In this document: positions 8,197 to 16,119 of the stretch, piece by piece
Layout of the letters: each line of letters begins with the position of its first letter
How positions within the stretch are numbered: the stretch's first letter is position 1
Source of the DNA: Microseira wollei NIES-4236
GTDB lineage: Bacteria > Cyanobacteriota > Cyanobacteriia > Cyanobacteriales > Aerosakkonemataceae
NCBI RefSeq assembly: GCF_020521235.1
Contig: NZ_BLAY01000014.1
Span: 1-64,000 of the forward strand
Direction: 5' to 3'
DNA length: 64,000 nt
Notes under the pieces: generated by a model
Seen by the model: only the letters and a program-made list of their open reading frames with translations
What the model was told of the DNA's origin: nothing
The model's database searches: none
Position numbers and translations under genes: made by a program

Positions 8197-9885
8197 ATGT
8201 CAGCAGAAGTTTGGACAATTGTATTAGTCATTATTTCATTCATTGTCTACATCTATATCGGATGGCAATCCCGCGTAAAAGATACCAAAGGCTTCTTCGT
8301 CGCGGATCAAGGCATACCCTCGCTGGCAAATGGGGCTGCTACGGCTGCGGATTGGATGTCTGCGGCTTCGTTTATTTCAATGGCGGGGATTATTTCATTT
8401 TTGGGCTATGATGGTTCGATTTTTCTGATGGGATGGACGGGGGGTTATGTGTTGCTGGCACTTTTGCTAGCACCCTATCTCCGCAAGTTTGGTAAGTATA
8501 CCGTGCCTGATTTTGTGGGCGATCGCTACTACTCAAATGTGGCTCGTTCCGTAGCAGTAGTTGCGGCAATTTTTGTGTCGATGACTTATGTCGCCGGACA
8601 GATGCGGGGAGTTGGCATTGTCTTCAGTCGTTTTCTCCAGGTAGACATCAACACTGGGGTAATTATTGGCATGGTAATTGTGGCCTTTTTTGCTATTTTG
8701 GGGGGAATGAAAGGCATTACCTGGACACAGGTAGCACAATATATCGTGTTAATTGTGGCGTATCTAATTCCAGCGATCGCGATCTCGATGCTGCTGACAG
8801 GAAATCCAATTCCCCAACTCAGTTTCACCTTCAGCGATATTATCGAACGGCTGAATACTATCCAAGTTGATCTGGGTTTTCCAGCCTACACTCAAGCCTT
8901 TGCGAACAAGCCGATGATTGACGTGCTGTTCTCTACCATTACACTGATGGTAGGGACGGCTGGTTTACCTCATATTATTGTTCGATTCTACACGGTTCCA
9001 GATGTCAAAGCGGCGCGATGGTCGGCTGGATGGGCGTTGTTATTTATTGCCATTCTCTATACTACCGCTCCCGCCCTGGCCTCTTTTGCTCGCTATAACT
9101 TGATTGATAGTTTGCATAACAAAACAGTTGAGGAAGTGCAACAACTCGACTGGGCAAATAAGTGGAAAAATACCGGATTGTTGGCGTTTGATGATAAAAA
9201 TGGGGATGGACGTTTGCAACTCACCCCTAATAAAAAAACGAGCGAAATTACGATCGACCGAGACATTGTCGTGCTTTCCACCCCTGAAGTGGCAAAACTC
9301 GCTCCTTGGGTGATTGCGTTAGTTGCAGCAGGAGGATTGGCAGCTGCTTTATCAACTGCATCGGGGTTGTTATTGGTGATTTCCAGTTCTATAGCCCACG
9401 ATGTTTATTATCGCATGATCGATCCTCATGCTTCCGAGTCGAAACGACTATTTGTCGGGCGCGTAATGGTGGGGATTGCGATCGCAATTGCCGGTTATTT
9501 TGGCATCAATCCCCCCGGATTTGTCGCCGAGGTGGTTTCTCTCGCCTTTGGTTTGGCGGCGGCTAGCTTTTTCCCAGCGATTGTGCTGGGGGTGTTTGAT
9601 AAGCGTACTAATAAAGAAGGTGCGATCGCTGGTATGATTCTGGGTTTAGTTATCACCAGCTTTTACATCTTTTCTGTTAAGTTTGGCGGAATGCAACCTT
9701 GGTTTGGGATTTCCGCCGAAGGTTTTGGTACTGTTGGCATGGTGCTGAACTTTATCGTTACCTTAGTTGTTTCTCGCTTGACGCCGCCACCTCCCCCAGA
9801 AGTGCAAGCACTGGTAGAAGAATTGCGGACACCAGAACACGCGCCGCCTGCATTGTCTGATATCGGTGAAGAACAGTTGGATTAA
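8197..9885 (+). CDS. Sodium:solute symporter (SSS family, ActP/VC2705-like)
   Basis: A 562-residue integral membrane transporter with about 13 hydrophobic segments. It has the SSS hallmarks: the N-terminal GFFVADQGIPSLANGAATAADWMSAASFISMAG, where the permease signature lies, and the conserved GTAGLPHIIVRFYTVPDVKAAR segment that marks the acetate-permease branch. A hydrophilic insert of about 60 residues (near 305-370) contains DDKNGDGRL and lies between membrane helices, as in VC2705-type members. The C-terminus is acidic and proline-rich. Expected substrates are short monocarboxylates such as acetate; this cannot be settled from sequence. It pairs with the DUF4212 gene upstream. The start ATG at 8197 follows a weak AGGTTTAATA ribosome-binding site. 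Confidence 0.92.
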   Translation: MSAEVWTIVLVIISFIVYIYIGWQSRVKDTKGFFVADQGIPSLANGAATAADWMSAASFISMAGIISFLGYDGSIFLMGWTGGYVLLALLLAPYLRKFGKYTVPDFVGDRYYSNVARSVAVVAAIFVSMTYVAGQMRGVGIVFSRFLQVDINTGVIIGMVIVAFFAILGGMKGITWTQVAQYIVLIVAYLIPAIAISMLLTGNPIPQLSFTFSDIIERLNTIQVDLGFPAYTQAFANKPMIDVLFSTITLMVGTAGLPHIIVRFYTVPDVKAARWSAGWALLFIAILYTTAPALASFARYNLIDSLHNKTVEEVQQLDWANKWKNTGLLAFDDKNGDGRLQLTPNKKTSEITIDRDIVVLSTPEVAKLAPWVIALVAAGGLAAALSTASGLLLVISSSIAHDVYYRMIDPHASESKRLFVGRVMVGIAIAIAGYFGINPPGFVAEVVSLAFGLAAASFFPAIVLGVFDKRTNKEGAIAGMILGLVITSFYIFSVKFGGMQPWFGISAEGFGTVGMVLNFIVTLVVSRLTPPPPPEVQALVEELRTPEHAPPALSDIGEEQLD

Positions 9886-9950
9886 TAGCGTAACATTTGT
9901 AGGGGCGGCTTATACTTAAATAAACCCGCCCCTGCAACGCCAAATATTAC

Positions 9951-10070
9951 AGCAGATTGCAAATGAGTCAGGTACACCTTTGTTTGTCAAGCGCGCAGCA
10001 TTAATGCTGCGCGCTTGACAAACAAAGCGAAAACGCTTTACCTAACGCGGCTTCCAGCCGCTGTAAAACA
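9951..10070. repeat. Palindromic interspersed element with a 50-bp perfect palindrome
   Basis: Bases 9978-10027 form a perfect 50-bp palindrome centred on GCATTAATGC. It is preceded by GCAGATTGCAAATGAGTCAGG and followed by an imperfect palindrome ending GGCTTCCAGCCGCTG. Related elements at 13080-13215 and 57345-57465 share flanks of the GAGGTACACC and CAGCGGATTGC type but have different stem sequences. Confidence 0.8.
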
Positions 10071-10073
10071 ATC

Positions 10074-10313
10074 ATGGACATAAGATTAGCATCACAGTAT
10101 TCTATCTACAACAGAAAACAAGTAGAAGCAAGTGAAAAAGCAGGATGTTACTACTGCCTTAGTATCTTTTCACCTGAAGAAATATCTGATTACTGCGATG
10201 ACGGTACGACCGTACTTTGTCCCAAATGCGGTATCGATAGCCTGCTTGGTTCGCAGTCAGGATATACAATTGATTTAGCAACTATAAAAAAATTGAAGCA
10301 ATACTGGTTTTGA
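10074..10313 (+). CDS. Small CxxC...CPxC protein
   Basis: A 79-residue protein. Two cysteine pairs, CYYC near residue 25 and CPKC near residue 56, are spaced to form a zinc ribbon. The motif set EASEKAGCYYC, FSPEEISDYCDDGTTVLCPKCGIDSLLG and a C-terminal YWF is that of a widespread family of small cytoplasmic proteins annotated only as cytoplasmic protein in Proteobacteria. No signal peptide. Its role is unknown. It precedes an ATP-grasp gene by about 150 bases on the same strand, but the intervening repeat (GTAGGGTGCGTCAGG type) argues against tight coupling. Confidence 0.75.
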   Translation: MDIRLASQYSIYNRKQVEASEKAGCYYCLSIFSPEEISDYCDDGTTVLCPKCGIDSLLGSQSGYTIDLATIKKLKQYWF

Positions 10314-10461
10314 ACAACTGTAGGGTGCGTCAGGCGCATAGAATTCGTCAGTTTATACCAATGGATTAAAGGTCAGCGCCTGACGCACCGCCAGGGATGG
10401 TGCTACAAATTTCAGATTAACTAATATCAATGAACTGATTGTCGGACAGATTCAAAGATTT

Positions 10462-11262
10462 ATGGCAAGTAATCTGATATTCCTTTTCCCCAGCGATTAC
10501 TTCAATCCTAAGCAGGTTGATCGGATGTACCTCGACCAGGTTGCATCGCTTTCCGATGCGGGATTCGACACCGCTGCTATCTCTTTGGAATCCTTGGGGA
10601 ATAGTTCACCAAAGATTAGCCCAACCCTTTCCCAAAGCGCAGAAGTGGTTTACAGGGGGTGGATGCTCTCACCCTCAAATTATGAGTTGTTGGTTAGTGC
10701 CATAGAGAGCATGGGAGCTTGTGCTTTTACTTCTCTAGCTGAATACTTAAGCACGCATTACCTGCCTTCCTGGTATCCCTTAGTTGCCGATCTAACGCCA
10801 GAAACAAAGTTCTATTCGATTGATGATGACTTAGAAACTGAGTTGGGAGCATTAGGTTGGGAACGTTTCTTCATCAAAGATTACGTTAAGTCCCTTAAAA
10901 CCTCAGTCGGAGCAATTATCGATCGGCCCTCCCAGATTGGAACAGTTATTGCCCAAATGCAAAAGTTTCGAGGAACGATTGAAGGTGGTATTTGTGTACG
11001 ACGATTTGAAGAGTTTGTCGCTGAATCCGAGAAGCGTTACTTCGTTATCCGTGGCAAAGCGTTTGCAGCTTCTTTAGACGAAGAAATTCCTAACATTGTT
11101 GAGGAATGCGCCCTGAGAATTCAAAGCAAGTTCTTCTCTGTGGATGCGATCGATCGTGAAGATGGAGTCAAGAGAATTGTCGAAATTGGTGACGGGCAAG
11201 TGTCGGATTTGGTTGGATGGTCTGCTGAACGTTTTGCACAACTTTGGGCCCATGACAGATAA
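10462..11262 (+). CDS. ATP-grasp domain protein (DUF4343/R2K type)
   Basis: A 266-residue protein resembling the DUF4343 ATP-grasp proteins of the R2K clade. The N-terminal half (LIFLFPSDYFNPKQVDRMYLDQVASL) is a Rossmann-like pre-ATP-grasp region. The C-terminal half shows an ATP-grasp pattern: FFIKDYVKSLKTS (lysine for ATP phosphates), EGGICVRRFEEFV, RYFVIRGKAFA, and the metal-binding end FFSVDAIDREDGVKRIVEIGDGQVSDL, with an acidic/Asn-like triad. Such enzymes join a carboxylate to an amine using ATP; R2K members have been linked to peptide-tagging and phage or polymorphic-toxin contexts. No substrate can be deduced. No ribosome-binding site of note; the start is the first in-frame ATG. Confidence 0.8.
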   Translation: MASNLIFLFPSDYFNPKQVDRMYLDQVASLSDAGFDTAAISLESLGNSSPKISPTLSQSAEVVYRGWMLSPSNYELLVSAIESMGACAFTSLAEYLSTHYLPSWYPLVADLTPETKFYSIDDDLETELGALGWERFFIKDYVKSLKTSVGAIIDRPSQIGTVIAQMQKFRGTIEGGICVRRFEEFVAESEKRYFVIRGKAFAASLDEEIPNIVEECALRIQSKFFSVDAIDREDGVKRIVEIGDGQVSDLVGWSAERFAQLWAHDR

Positions 11263-11390
11263 CGCATCATTCATGTTAGATTGGTCGGGTAAGTACTAAC
11301 TCAAGTTGCTAGTTATCTCTCTCACAGCGGCTAATGGCGTTCCCAGGCGACCGCCTGGGGAACGAGGCAATGGCGAGATTGGTAAAAATC

Positions 11391-11421
11391 CTATATTAGC
11401 AATTAGCCATTAGCCATTAGC
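11391..11421. repeat. Heptanucleotide array (TTAGCCA type)
   Basis: Four ATTAGCC/ATTAGCA units immediately upstream of the small antitoxin gene at 11441. Confidence 0.75.
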
Positions 11422-11440
11422 AAAGCCGTTTCTGGTGGTT

Positions 11441-11614
11441 ATGAGCTTCAGTGATGTAGTCGAGGCAATCAAGAGTCTTTCTACCGCAGAAAAGCAAGAA
11501 ATTCAATTGCTGTTGAAGCAGTACCTGCGGGAAGAACGTCGCGAACAGGAACAAAACGGTGAATTAAAGTTTTCCTCCAATATGAATGAACTGAGACAAA
11601 TGATCGAGGAGTGA
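11441..11614 (+). CDS. Small antitoxin-like protein
   Basis: A 57-residue protein beginning MSFSDVVEAIKSLSTAEKQE and ending MNELRQMIEE. It is helical and highly charged (KQYLREERREQEQ). The pattern SDVVEAIKxLxxxEKxEIQLLLxxYLxEERRE is that of short antitoxins common in filamentous cyanobacteria, coded just upstream of a RelE/ParE-type toxin starting MVQVSF. Here the stop codon overlaps by one base with exactly such a start (TGATG), but that toxin is destroyed after six codons by a MITE-like insertion. The antitoxin is therefore probably an orphan. It would be cytoplasmic and would bind its toxin or its own promoter. Confidence 0.7.
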   Translation: MSFSDVVEAIKSLSTAEKQEIQLLLKQYLREERREQEQNGELKFSSNMNELRQMIEE

Positions 11615-11797
11615 TGGTGCAGGTTAGCTTCATATCAAATCCGGTTGCATCGGAATGATCGGCCTTTCTTGGTAATTGCTAATTGCTAATTGCTAATTGC
11701 AAGAAAAGCCCCTACAGGTCGTAATTCCTTAGCAACGGTCAACGATATCAGTTAGTCATTCCGACGTGCTTTCAACGGTGAAGAACAATTAGATTAA
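11614..11797 (+). pseudogene. RelE/ParE-type toxin remnant cut by a MITE-like element
   Basis: The ATG at 11614 overlaps the antitoxin stop and reads MVQVSF before entering MITE-like copy B (11632-11748), where translation stops within nine codons (11656-11658). After the element, the bases at 11756-11773 read SFRRAF in another frame, which resembles the next residues of this toxin family (MVQVSFSxxFxRAF). Then comes NGEEQLD and a stop. No more of a toxin is visible, so the gene is both interrupted and truncated. The last seven codons resemble the 3' end of the symporter at 9865-9885 (ten-base-scale match with synonymous changes); this may be coincidence. Confidence 0.55.
11632..11748 (+). 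repeat. MITE-like palindromic element, copy B
   Basis: 117 bp running from ATATCAAATCCGGTTGC to CAACGGTCAACGATAT, closely similar to copies A, D and E. It holds the shared interior with TTGCTAA units, AAGAAAAGCCCCTACAGG and CGTAATTCC. It sits between codon 6 and the rest of a toxin gene, good evidence that this sequence family moves. Confidence 0.85.
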
Positions 11798-11912
11798 TCG
11801 GGTCTGGCGATCGCAATCAGTGTCTAATTGCGATCGCCACAGCCAAAAATATCCTGTGAAAAGCCAGGGTAGTTAGGTTAAGCTATAGCCTCGATCGTGC
11901 TGGTTAATGTTG

Positions 11913-12263
11913 CTATTGAGGGTCGCCACAGATATAATCGGATCTTGCCCAACCTTGGCTGCCATTGTGGAAAACATTCCACCAATAAAAACCATCAGGC
12001 GCATACTGTCCGCGAATCAAGCCAATAGTTTGACCATGGCGAATCTCTTTAATCTTGCGATATTGCTCTCCTGGACCAGTCCGCAGGGACAGGCGACCAT
12101 TTCTTGGGTCATTGGTACAGACAGTGGCGTAGCTTTGCACATCTGAGCTGCTTGCGGTATCTGTCGGTCCAAGTCCTGGTCCTACCTGTGCTTTAATAGG
12201 TAACGCTACAGATAGCATTAGCGTGCTAGTTATTAAAGTTTTTAGCACTGTTGTTTGAAGCAT
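11913..12263 (-). CDS. Exported SH3-domain protein
   Basis: A 116-residue secreted protein. The start at 12263 is chosen because AAGGATAAAACC precedes it and the product opens with a clean signal peptide (MLQTTVLKTLITSTLMLSVALPIKAQ, cleavage after AQ or nearby); the longer reading adds 14 residues of no signal character. The mature part holds a bacterial SH3 domain: GRLSLRTGPGEQYRKIKEIRHGQTIGLI, then FYWWNVFHNGSQGWARSDYICG. Two cysteines (near the start and end of the domain) could form a disulfide. Such domains bind cell-wall peptides or glycans. It lies directly downstream of the L,D-transpeptidase gene on the same strand (43 bases), so a periplasmic cell-wall role fits. Confidence 0.85.
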   Translation of the reverse strand: MLQTTVLKTLITSTLMLSVALPIKAQVGPGLGPTDTASSSDVQSYATVCTNDPRNGRLSLRTGPGEQYRKIKEIRHGQTIGLIRGQYAPDGFYWWNVFHNGSQGWARSDYICGDPQ

Positions 12264-12305
12264 GGTTTTATCCTTGTGTGTGAGTAAAGTGAGCGAACCG
12301 ATCAA

Positions 12306-13049
12306 CTACTGAATATTGACTTGGAGATATTTGGGTCGATAGATGCGAACTTTGTTCAACAAATCGTCCAAGTCCGATTTATTGGTTAGAGCAATGCACC
12401 CTTCTGTCCCGTCTTCGCCATTGTTTTTTTCAAACGACGGGTCATAATGAATCCCCAATGCTGAACGACCAGTACGAAATAAAGGCTGGATGGTCAAGAA
12501 ACGTCCGCCAACCTCTGGACTGGTTCCACCCACAGGCGATCTGGCGACTGCGTACAAACCATCTGGTAAAGGCGCTTGCGTACCTGCTTGGTGACGATTG
12601 CGATTTTGGCTATATGCTCGTCCGCTTACGACAGCATAAGTACGGATTAGCTGCCTGTTAACATAGAGATTCATTTGATAAAGCGGGTTGCCTTGGGCGT
12701 TAGTTCTTCCCATCGGCGTTAGAGTCATGTAGCTACCTTGCTGAACTAACTCCTGTGAATTTGCGCCGTGGAGTTGGCTTCCCTCAAGGGGTACGGGATT
12801 TTCAATTTGCGACTCGTTACTAGCGGGTAGCTCGACTGAAACAGGTTGGCTGTTCTCTAAGATCGGTCCTGAATTCCACTGTTGTCGCTTTCTTGTAGTC
12901 AAATTATCAGCGGGTAGCTGACTGCTAACGCTGGGCTTCGCCTCAGTCAATTGTGGGCTTAATTCCTGCACAACAGGAGCCGAACATCCTACGAATGCAA
13001 CACAAATTAAGGGGGCAAACGCCAGTTCTTGAAGTTTGGAAAAAATCAT
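12306..13049 (-). CDS. L,D-transpeptidase (YkuD) lipoprotein
   Basis: A 247-residue exported enzyme with a YkuD domain, which makes 3-3 peptidoglycan cross-links or anchors proteins to the wall. The ATG at 13049 gives MIFSKLQELAFAPLICVAFVGC, a lipoprotein signal with the lipobox VGC; the upstream reading (to 13157) runs through a palindromic repeat and is unlikely. A proline- and serine-rich linker leads to the YkuD domain (about 110-245). The catalytic pair is visible: H201 in LGIHYD and C218 in GTEGCIAL. The usual SHGC is here EGC, a tolerated variant. The SH3 gene follows 43 bases downstream, suggesting a two-gene wall operon. Confidence 0.87.
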   Translation of the reverse strand: MIFSKLQELAFAPLICVAFVGCSAPVVQELSPQLTEAKPSVSSQLPADNLTTRKRQQWNSGPILENSQPVSVELPASNESQIENPVPLEGSQLHGANSQELVQQGSYMTLTPMGRTNAQGNPLYQMNLYVNRQLIRTYAVVSGRAYSQNRNRHQAGTQAPLPDGLYAVARSPVGGTSPEVGGRFLTIQPLFRTGRSALGIHYDPSFEKNNGEDGTEGCIALTNKSDLDDLLNKVRIYRPKYLQVNIQ

Positions 13050-13079
13050 TCTAGTTTGGATAAAAACTACCCCAAGGTC

Positions 13080-13215
13080 ACGTTGTTTTGAGAGATATAG
13101 CGGATTGCTTTTCGTGTGAAGTAAAGCCTTAAGGCTGAGTTTGTATAGCGGCAGCATTAATGCTGCCGCTATTGCATTCGAAGGTGTACCTCATGCGCCT
13201 GCAATCAGCTGTAAA
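13080..13215. repeat. Palindromic interspersed element (AGCGGATTGC family)
   Basis: A perfect 24-bp palindrome AGCGGCAGCATT/AATGCTGCCGCT at 13148-13171, inside flanks ATAGCGGATTGC on the left and GAAGGTGTACCTCATGCGCCTGC on the right. The flanks match the elements at about 9951 and 57345, while the stem differs. It lies in the 5' region of the L,D-transpeptidase gene. Confidence 0.75.
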
Positions 13216-13454
13216 ATTCAGCGAAACTTTGCCCAGGCGTGCCTGAGTTAAGCCAGTCTGATATCTGGCAGTATTGATGCACCCTAACCTTGAAGACTTT
13301 AGGTAAGTCTTGGCTTTTTCCTGAATTATCTGTAATTCAATGATAGAAATTTCCTAGCGATACTGTCGGTACCCTCTTGTGGTAAGTTTCTGTGAAGCAC
13401 ATCCTATATTTTCCAAAACGGGTGCTTGTTTAATTTCCAAAAACGAGTGGCGTG

Positions 13455-15053
13455 ATGCAACTAGGAAACCTAACCGACTACCCCTACCCTTCCTTCCGAC
13501 GAGTCATCCTGGGAAAGCGGGGTGCTGTGGCGACAAGTCAACCCCTGGCGACTTTAGCAGGGATGGAAATGCTGTTAGCTGGGGGAAATGCAGTCGATGC
13601 AGCTATTGCGATCGCGATCGCACTCACTGTAGTTGAACCCACCTCCAATGGTATCGGTGCGGACGCCTTTGCGTTAGTCTGGGATGGGAAACTCCACGGT
13701 TTAAATGCTTCCGGAAAAAGTCCCCAATCTCTTACTTTAGAATTATTCGCCGGACTGGAAACAGTACCCGAAACAGGTTGGTTACCCGTCACCGTACCGG
13801 GTGCGGTATCTGCTTGGCGCACTTTATGGCAACGTTGGGGAAAGTTACCGTTTGAACAGTTATTTGCACCCGCGATTCGATATGCTGAGTCAGGGTTTCC
13901 CGTTTCTCCAGTCACCGCACAAGCTTGGAAACGCGCGGAAAGAGTTTTCTTACCCTTGACTGGAAAGGAATTTGAGCCGTTTAAAGCCGTATTTTTTCCC
14001 CAAAACCGCGCACCAGAAGCGGGGGAAGTGTGGGGAAGCAAGTTACATGGGGAAACCTTGAGAGCGATCGCATCCTCTGGCGGCGAAAGTTTCTACAAAG
14101 GCGAACTTGCCCAAAAAATCGCTAATTTTGCCGCAGAAACCGGCGGTTTCCTCACAGTTTCAGATTTGGAAACCCATCAAGCAGATTGGGTAGAACCAAT
14201 TGCAACGGATTATCGCGGACTAACTGTCTGGGAACTTCCCCCCAACACCCAAGGAATCGCTACTTTAATCGCTTTAAATATTTTAGAAGGGTTTGATATT
14301 GCCAAATATCCCCGCGAATCGGTTGCAAGTTATCACCTGCAAATCGAAGCGATGAAACTGGCTTTTGCAGATATTCACCGTTATGTTGCCGATACTCGTT
14401 TTATGGATGTTTCGGTCGCTTCTTTGTTGGATAAAATTTATGCAAAGTCGCGCCGAAGTTTGATTGGCGAGCGAGCCATTCCCCTCGCAGATCCGGGAAT
14501 TCCCAAAGGTGGAACCGTCTATCTAGCCGCCGCCGATGGGGAATTAATGGTTTCTTTTATTCAATCGAATTACGAAGGATTTGGTAGCGGAATTCTTGTT
14601 CCCGAAACAGGCATTGCACTCCACGATCGCGGCGCATGTTTTACTTTAGAATCGGGACATCCGAATCAAGTCGGTGCAGCGAAGCGTCCTTTCCATACAA
14701 TTATCCCCGGTTTTCTTACCCAAAACGATCGACCATTAGGGCCATTTGGTGTCATGGGAGGGCATATGCAGCCCCAAGGACACTTGCAAGTTGTGGTGAA
14801 TAAGCGGGATTATGGCATGAATCCCCAAGCGGCTCTAGACGCTCCTAGATGGCAATTTATCGCTGGAAATCGGGTGATTTTAGAACCGGCGGTATCTGAA
14901 GAAATAGCACAGAAGCTTAAAGATAGAGGACATGAAATTAGCATCAGTACAAATCCCTGGCTATTTGGAAAAGGTCAAATTATCTTCAAACAAGGGGAAG
15001 TTTTCATCGCAGCATCAGAACCCCGTGCCGATGGGATGGCGCTAGCATGGTAG
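13455..15053 (+). CDS. ggt: Gamma-glutamyltransferase family protein
   Basis: An Ntn-hydrolase of 532 residues in the gamma-glutamyltranspeptidase family, which cleaves gamma-glutamyl bonds such as that in glutathione after autocleaving into two subunits. It starts at ATG 13455, with an in-frame GTG three bases upstream. Visible features are AGGNAVDAAIAIAIALTVVEPTSNGIGADAF near the start, the predicted autocleavage threonine T354 in KGGTVYLAAAD, and MGGHMQPQGHLQVVVN near the end. In classical enzymes the nucleophile is followed by a second threonine (TTH); here it is valine (TVY), as in a divergent clade whose substrates are uncertain. No signal peptide is visible, so it may be cytoplasmic. 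Single gene. Confidence 0.9.
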   Translation: MQLGNLTDYPYPSFRRVILGKRGAVATSQPLATLAGMEMLLAGGNAVDAAIAIAIALTVVEPTSNGIGADAFALVWDGKLHGLNASGKSPQSLTLELFAGLETVPETGWLPVTVPGAVSAWRTLWQRWGKLPFEQLFAPAIRYAESGFPVSPVTAQAWKRAERVFLPLTGKEFEPFKAVFFPQNRAPEAGEVWGSKLHGETLRAIASSGGESFYKGELAQKIANFAAETGGFLTVSDLETHQADWVEPIATDYRGLTVWELPPNTQGIATLIALNILEGFDIAKYPRESVASYHLQIEAMKLAFADIHRYVADTRFMDVSVASLLDKIYAKSRRSLIGERAIPLADPGIPKGGTVYLAAADGELMVSFIQSNYEGFGSGILVPETGIALHDRGACFTLESGHPNQVGAAKRPFHTIIPGFLTQNDRPLGPFGVMGGHMQPQGHLQVVVNKRDYGMNPQAALDAPRWQFIAGNRVILEPAVSEEIAQKLKDRGHEISISTNPWLFGKGQIIFKQGEVFIAASEPRADGMALAW

Positions 15054-15063
15054 TAACCCATGT

Positions 15064-15170
15064 TGCTAGTTATAAAACCGAGCCCCCCAAACCCCCCTTG
15101 CCAAGTGGGGCCCAAGCGCGATCCCCCCAAACCCCCCTTACCAAGGGGGGCTTGGGGGGATCCCCCCCTT
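15064..15170. repeat. G/C-run repeat (CCCCCCAAACCCCCCTT type)
   Basis: Three blocks built of CCCCCCAAACCCCC and CTTGGGGGGAT, which form a strong hairpin after the gamma-glutamyltransferase gene. A similar block lies at 22980-23040. Common low-complexity intergenic repeat of cyanobacteria; it may terminate transcription. Confidence 0.7.
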
Positions 15171-15187
15171 GTGCGATCGCTTTTCTT

Positions 15188-15313
15188 ATATCAAATCCGG
15201 TGGCATCGGAATCGTTGGTAGGGGCACGGCATCAGTAAGCTTTGTCGCCAGCGCCAAGTTCCTCGGTTGCCGTGCCCCTACGCCTGCAATTTCGATGCCA
15301 CCCGAAACGATAT
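15188..15313 (+). repeat. MITE-like palindromic element, copy C (divergent interior)
   Basis: Ends match the family (ATATCAAATCCGGTGGCATC at the left, TCGATGCC and ACGATAT at the right), but the middle is replaced by a different hairpin GTAGGGGCACGGC...GCCGTGCCCCTAC. The same GTAGGGGCACGGC motif forms the 53-bp satellite at 36460. The right end runs into the stop codon of the TetR-zinc ribbon gene. Confidence 0.8.
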
Positions 15314-16119
15314 TACACGTGAACCTGTGAGGCTCGATGTTCCAGAAACTGCTTGCCACAGTCCTTGCACAGATAGCGTTGCTTACCATAACGATGCCCA
15401 TTCTTTGACAGGTGAGAAGAATGACAATGGGGACATATCATTACTTTCATTACTTTTTGGTGCAGTTGCTGTGGCTCTAAATGGGGCAGCAAGTACGCAA
15501 CCAGCAAGGCTTTAATCTCCTCGTAGCGCGCGCGCCGTTTGCTCTCCTCTCCCCTTAAGGCTTTGAGCAGTAGAGCGTTGTAACACTGATGAGCAGTTTC
15601 GGCGAGGCGTTCGCTTTTCTCGACCTGCAACAGAGGGTTCCATTGCCGCAAAAAAGCCGCATATTGTTGTATTAACTGGTCATTGAAGCTTTCATCAAAC
15701 AGTTTAAATAGCTCTGGCGCTACAAAGTACTGTATGTACACCACACGGGGAATCGGGTCTTGAAAATAAACCGCGTAAGTTTCCACCATGCGGTCGATAA
15801 ACTCTGCAAACGGTCGTTGCCGATCGGCGGACGGCAATAGTTGAGTGCAGATAGCCGTCACCCGTTCCATGTGGCGGGCTTCCAGGGCGTGAAACAGCGC
15901 CAGTTTATCGGGAAAGAACTGATAGAGCGAACCAATCGCCGTTCCTGCTCTTGCGGCAATCAGGTGCGTGGTTGCGGCTTCGTATCCCACTTCTGCAAAT
16001 ACCTCTGCTGCCGCGAGCAAAATCTTTTCAACCCGTTGTTGGCTGCGCTTCTGCTTGGGTTGCCGCCGCATAGGAGTAGAACCAGGCTGTGTTTCTGCCA
16101 TCGATCGACTATCAGACAT
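15313..16119 (-). CDS. TetR-family regulator fused to an IS-type zinc ribbon
   Basis: A 268-residue protein. After a polar leader, residues about 20-75 form a TetR helix-turn-helix (VEKILLAAAEVFAEVGYEAATTHLIAARAGTAIGSLYQFFPDKLALF), followed by an all-helical ligand-binding and dimerisation domain to about 225. The last 40 residues are MICPHCHSSHLSKNGHR...LCKDCGKQF, the four-cysteine zinc ribbon that normally starts IS1-like (InsA-type) transposases. The natural TetR C-terminus has therefore been joined to a transposase start, and the stop codon overlaps the end of MITE-like copy C. The start at 16119 is chosen for CCAGG upstream and the loss of basic nonsense residues; ATG 16101 is an alternative. 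It is divergent from a Rieske oxygenase gene, its likely target. Confidence 0.8.
   Translation of the reverse strand: MSDSRSMAETQPGSTPMRRQPKQKRSQQRVEKILLAAAEVFAEVGYEAATTHLIAARAGTAIGSLYQFFPDKLALFHALEARHMERVTAICTQLLPSADRQRPFAEFIDRMVETYAVYFQDPIPRVVYIQYFVAPELFKLFDESFNDQLIQQYAAFLRQWNPLLQVEKSERLAETAHQCYNALLLKALRGEESKRRARYEEIKALLVAYLLPHLEPQQLHQKVMKVMICPHCHSSHLSKNGHRYGKQRYLCKDCGKQFLEHRASQVHV

Noticed and set aside
12306-13157. Longer 283-residue start for the L,D-transpeptidase
   Set aside because: The extra 36 codons run through a palindromic repeat and would bury the lipoprotein signal.
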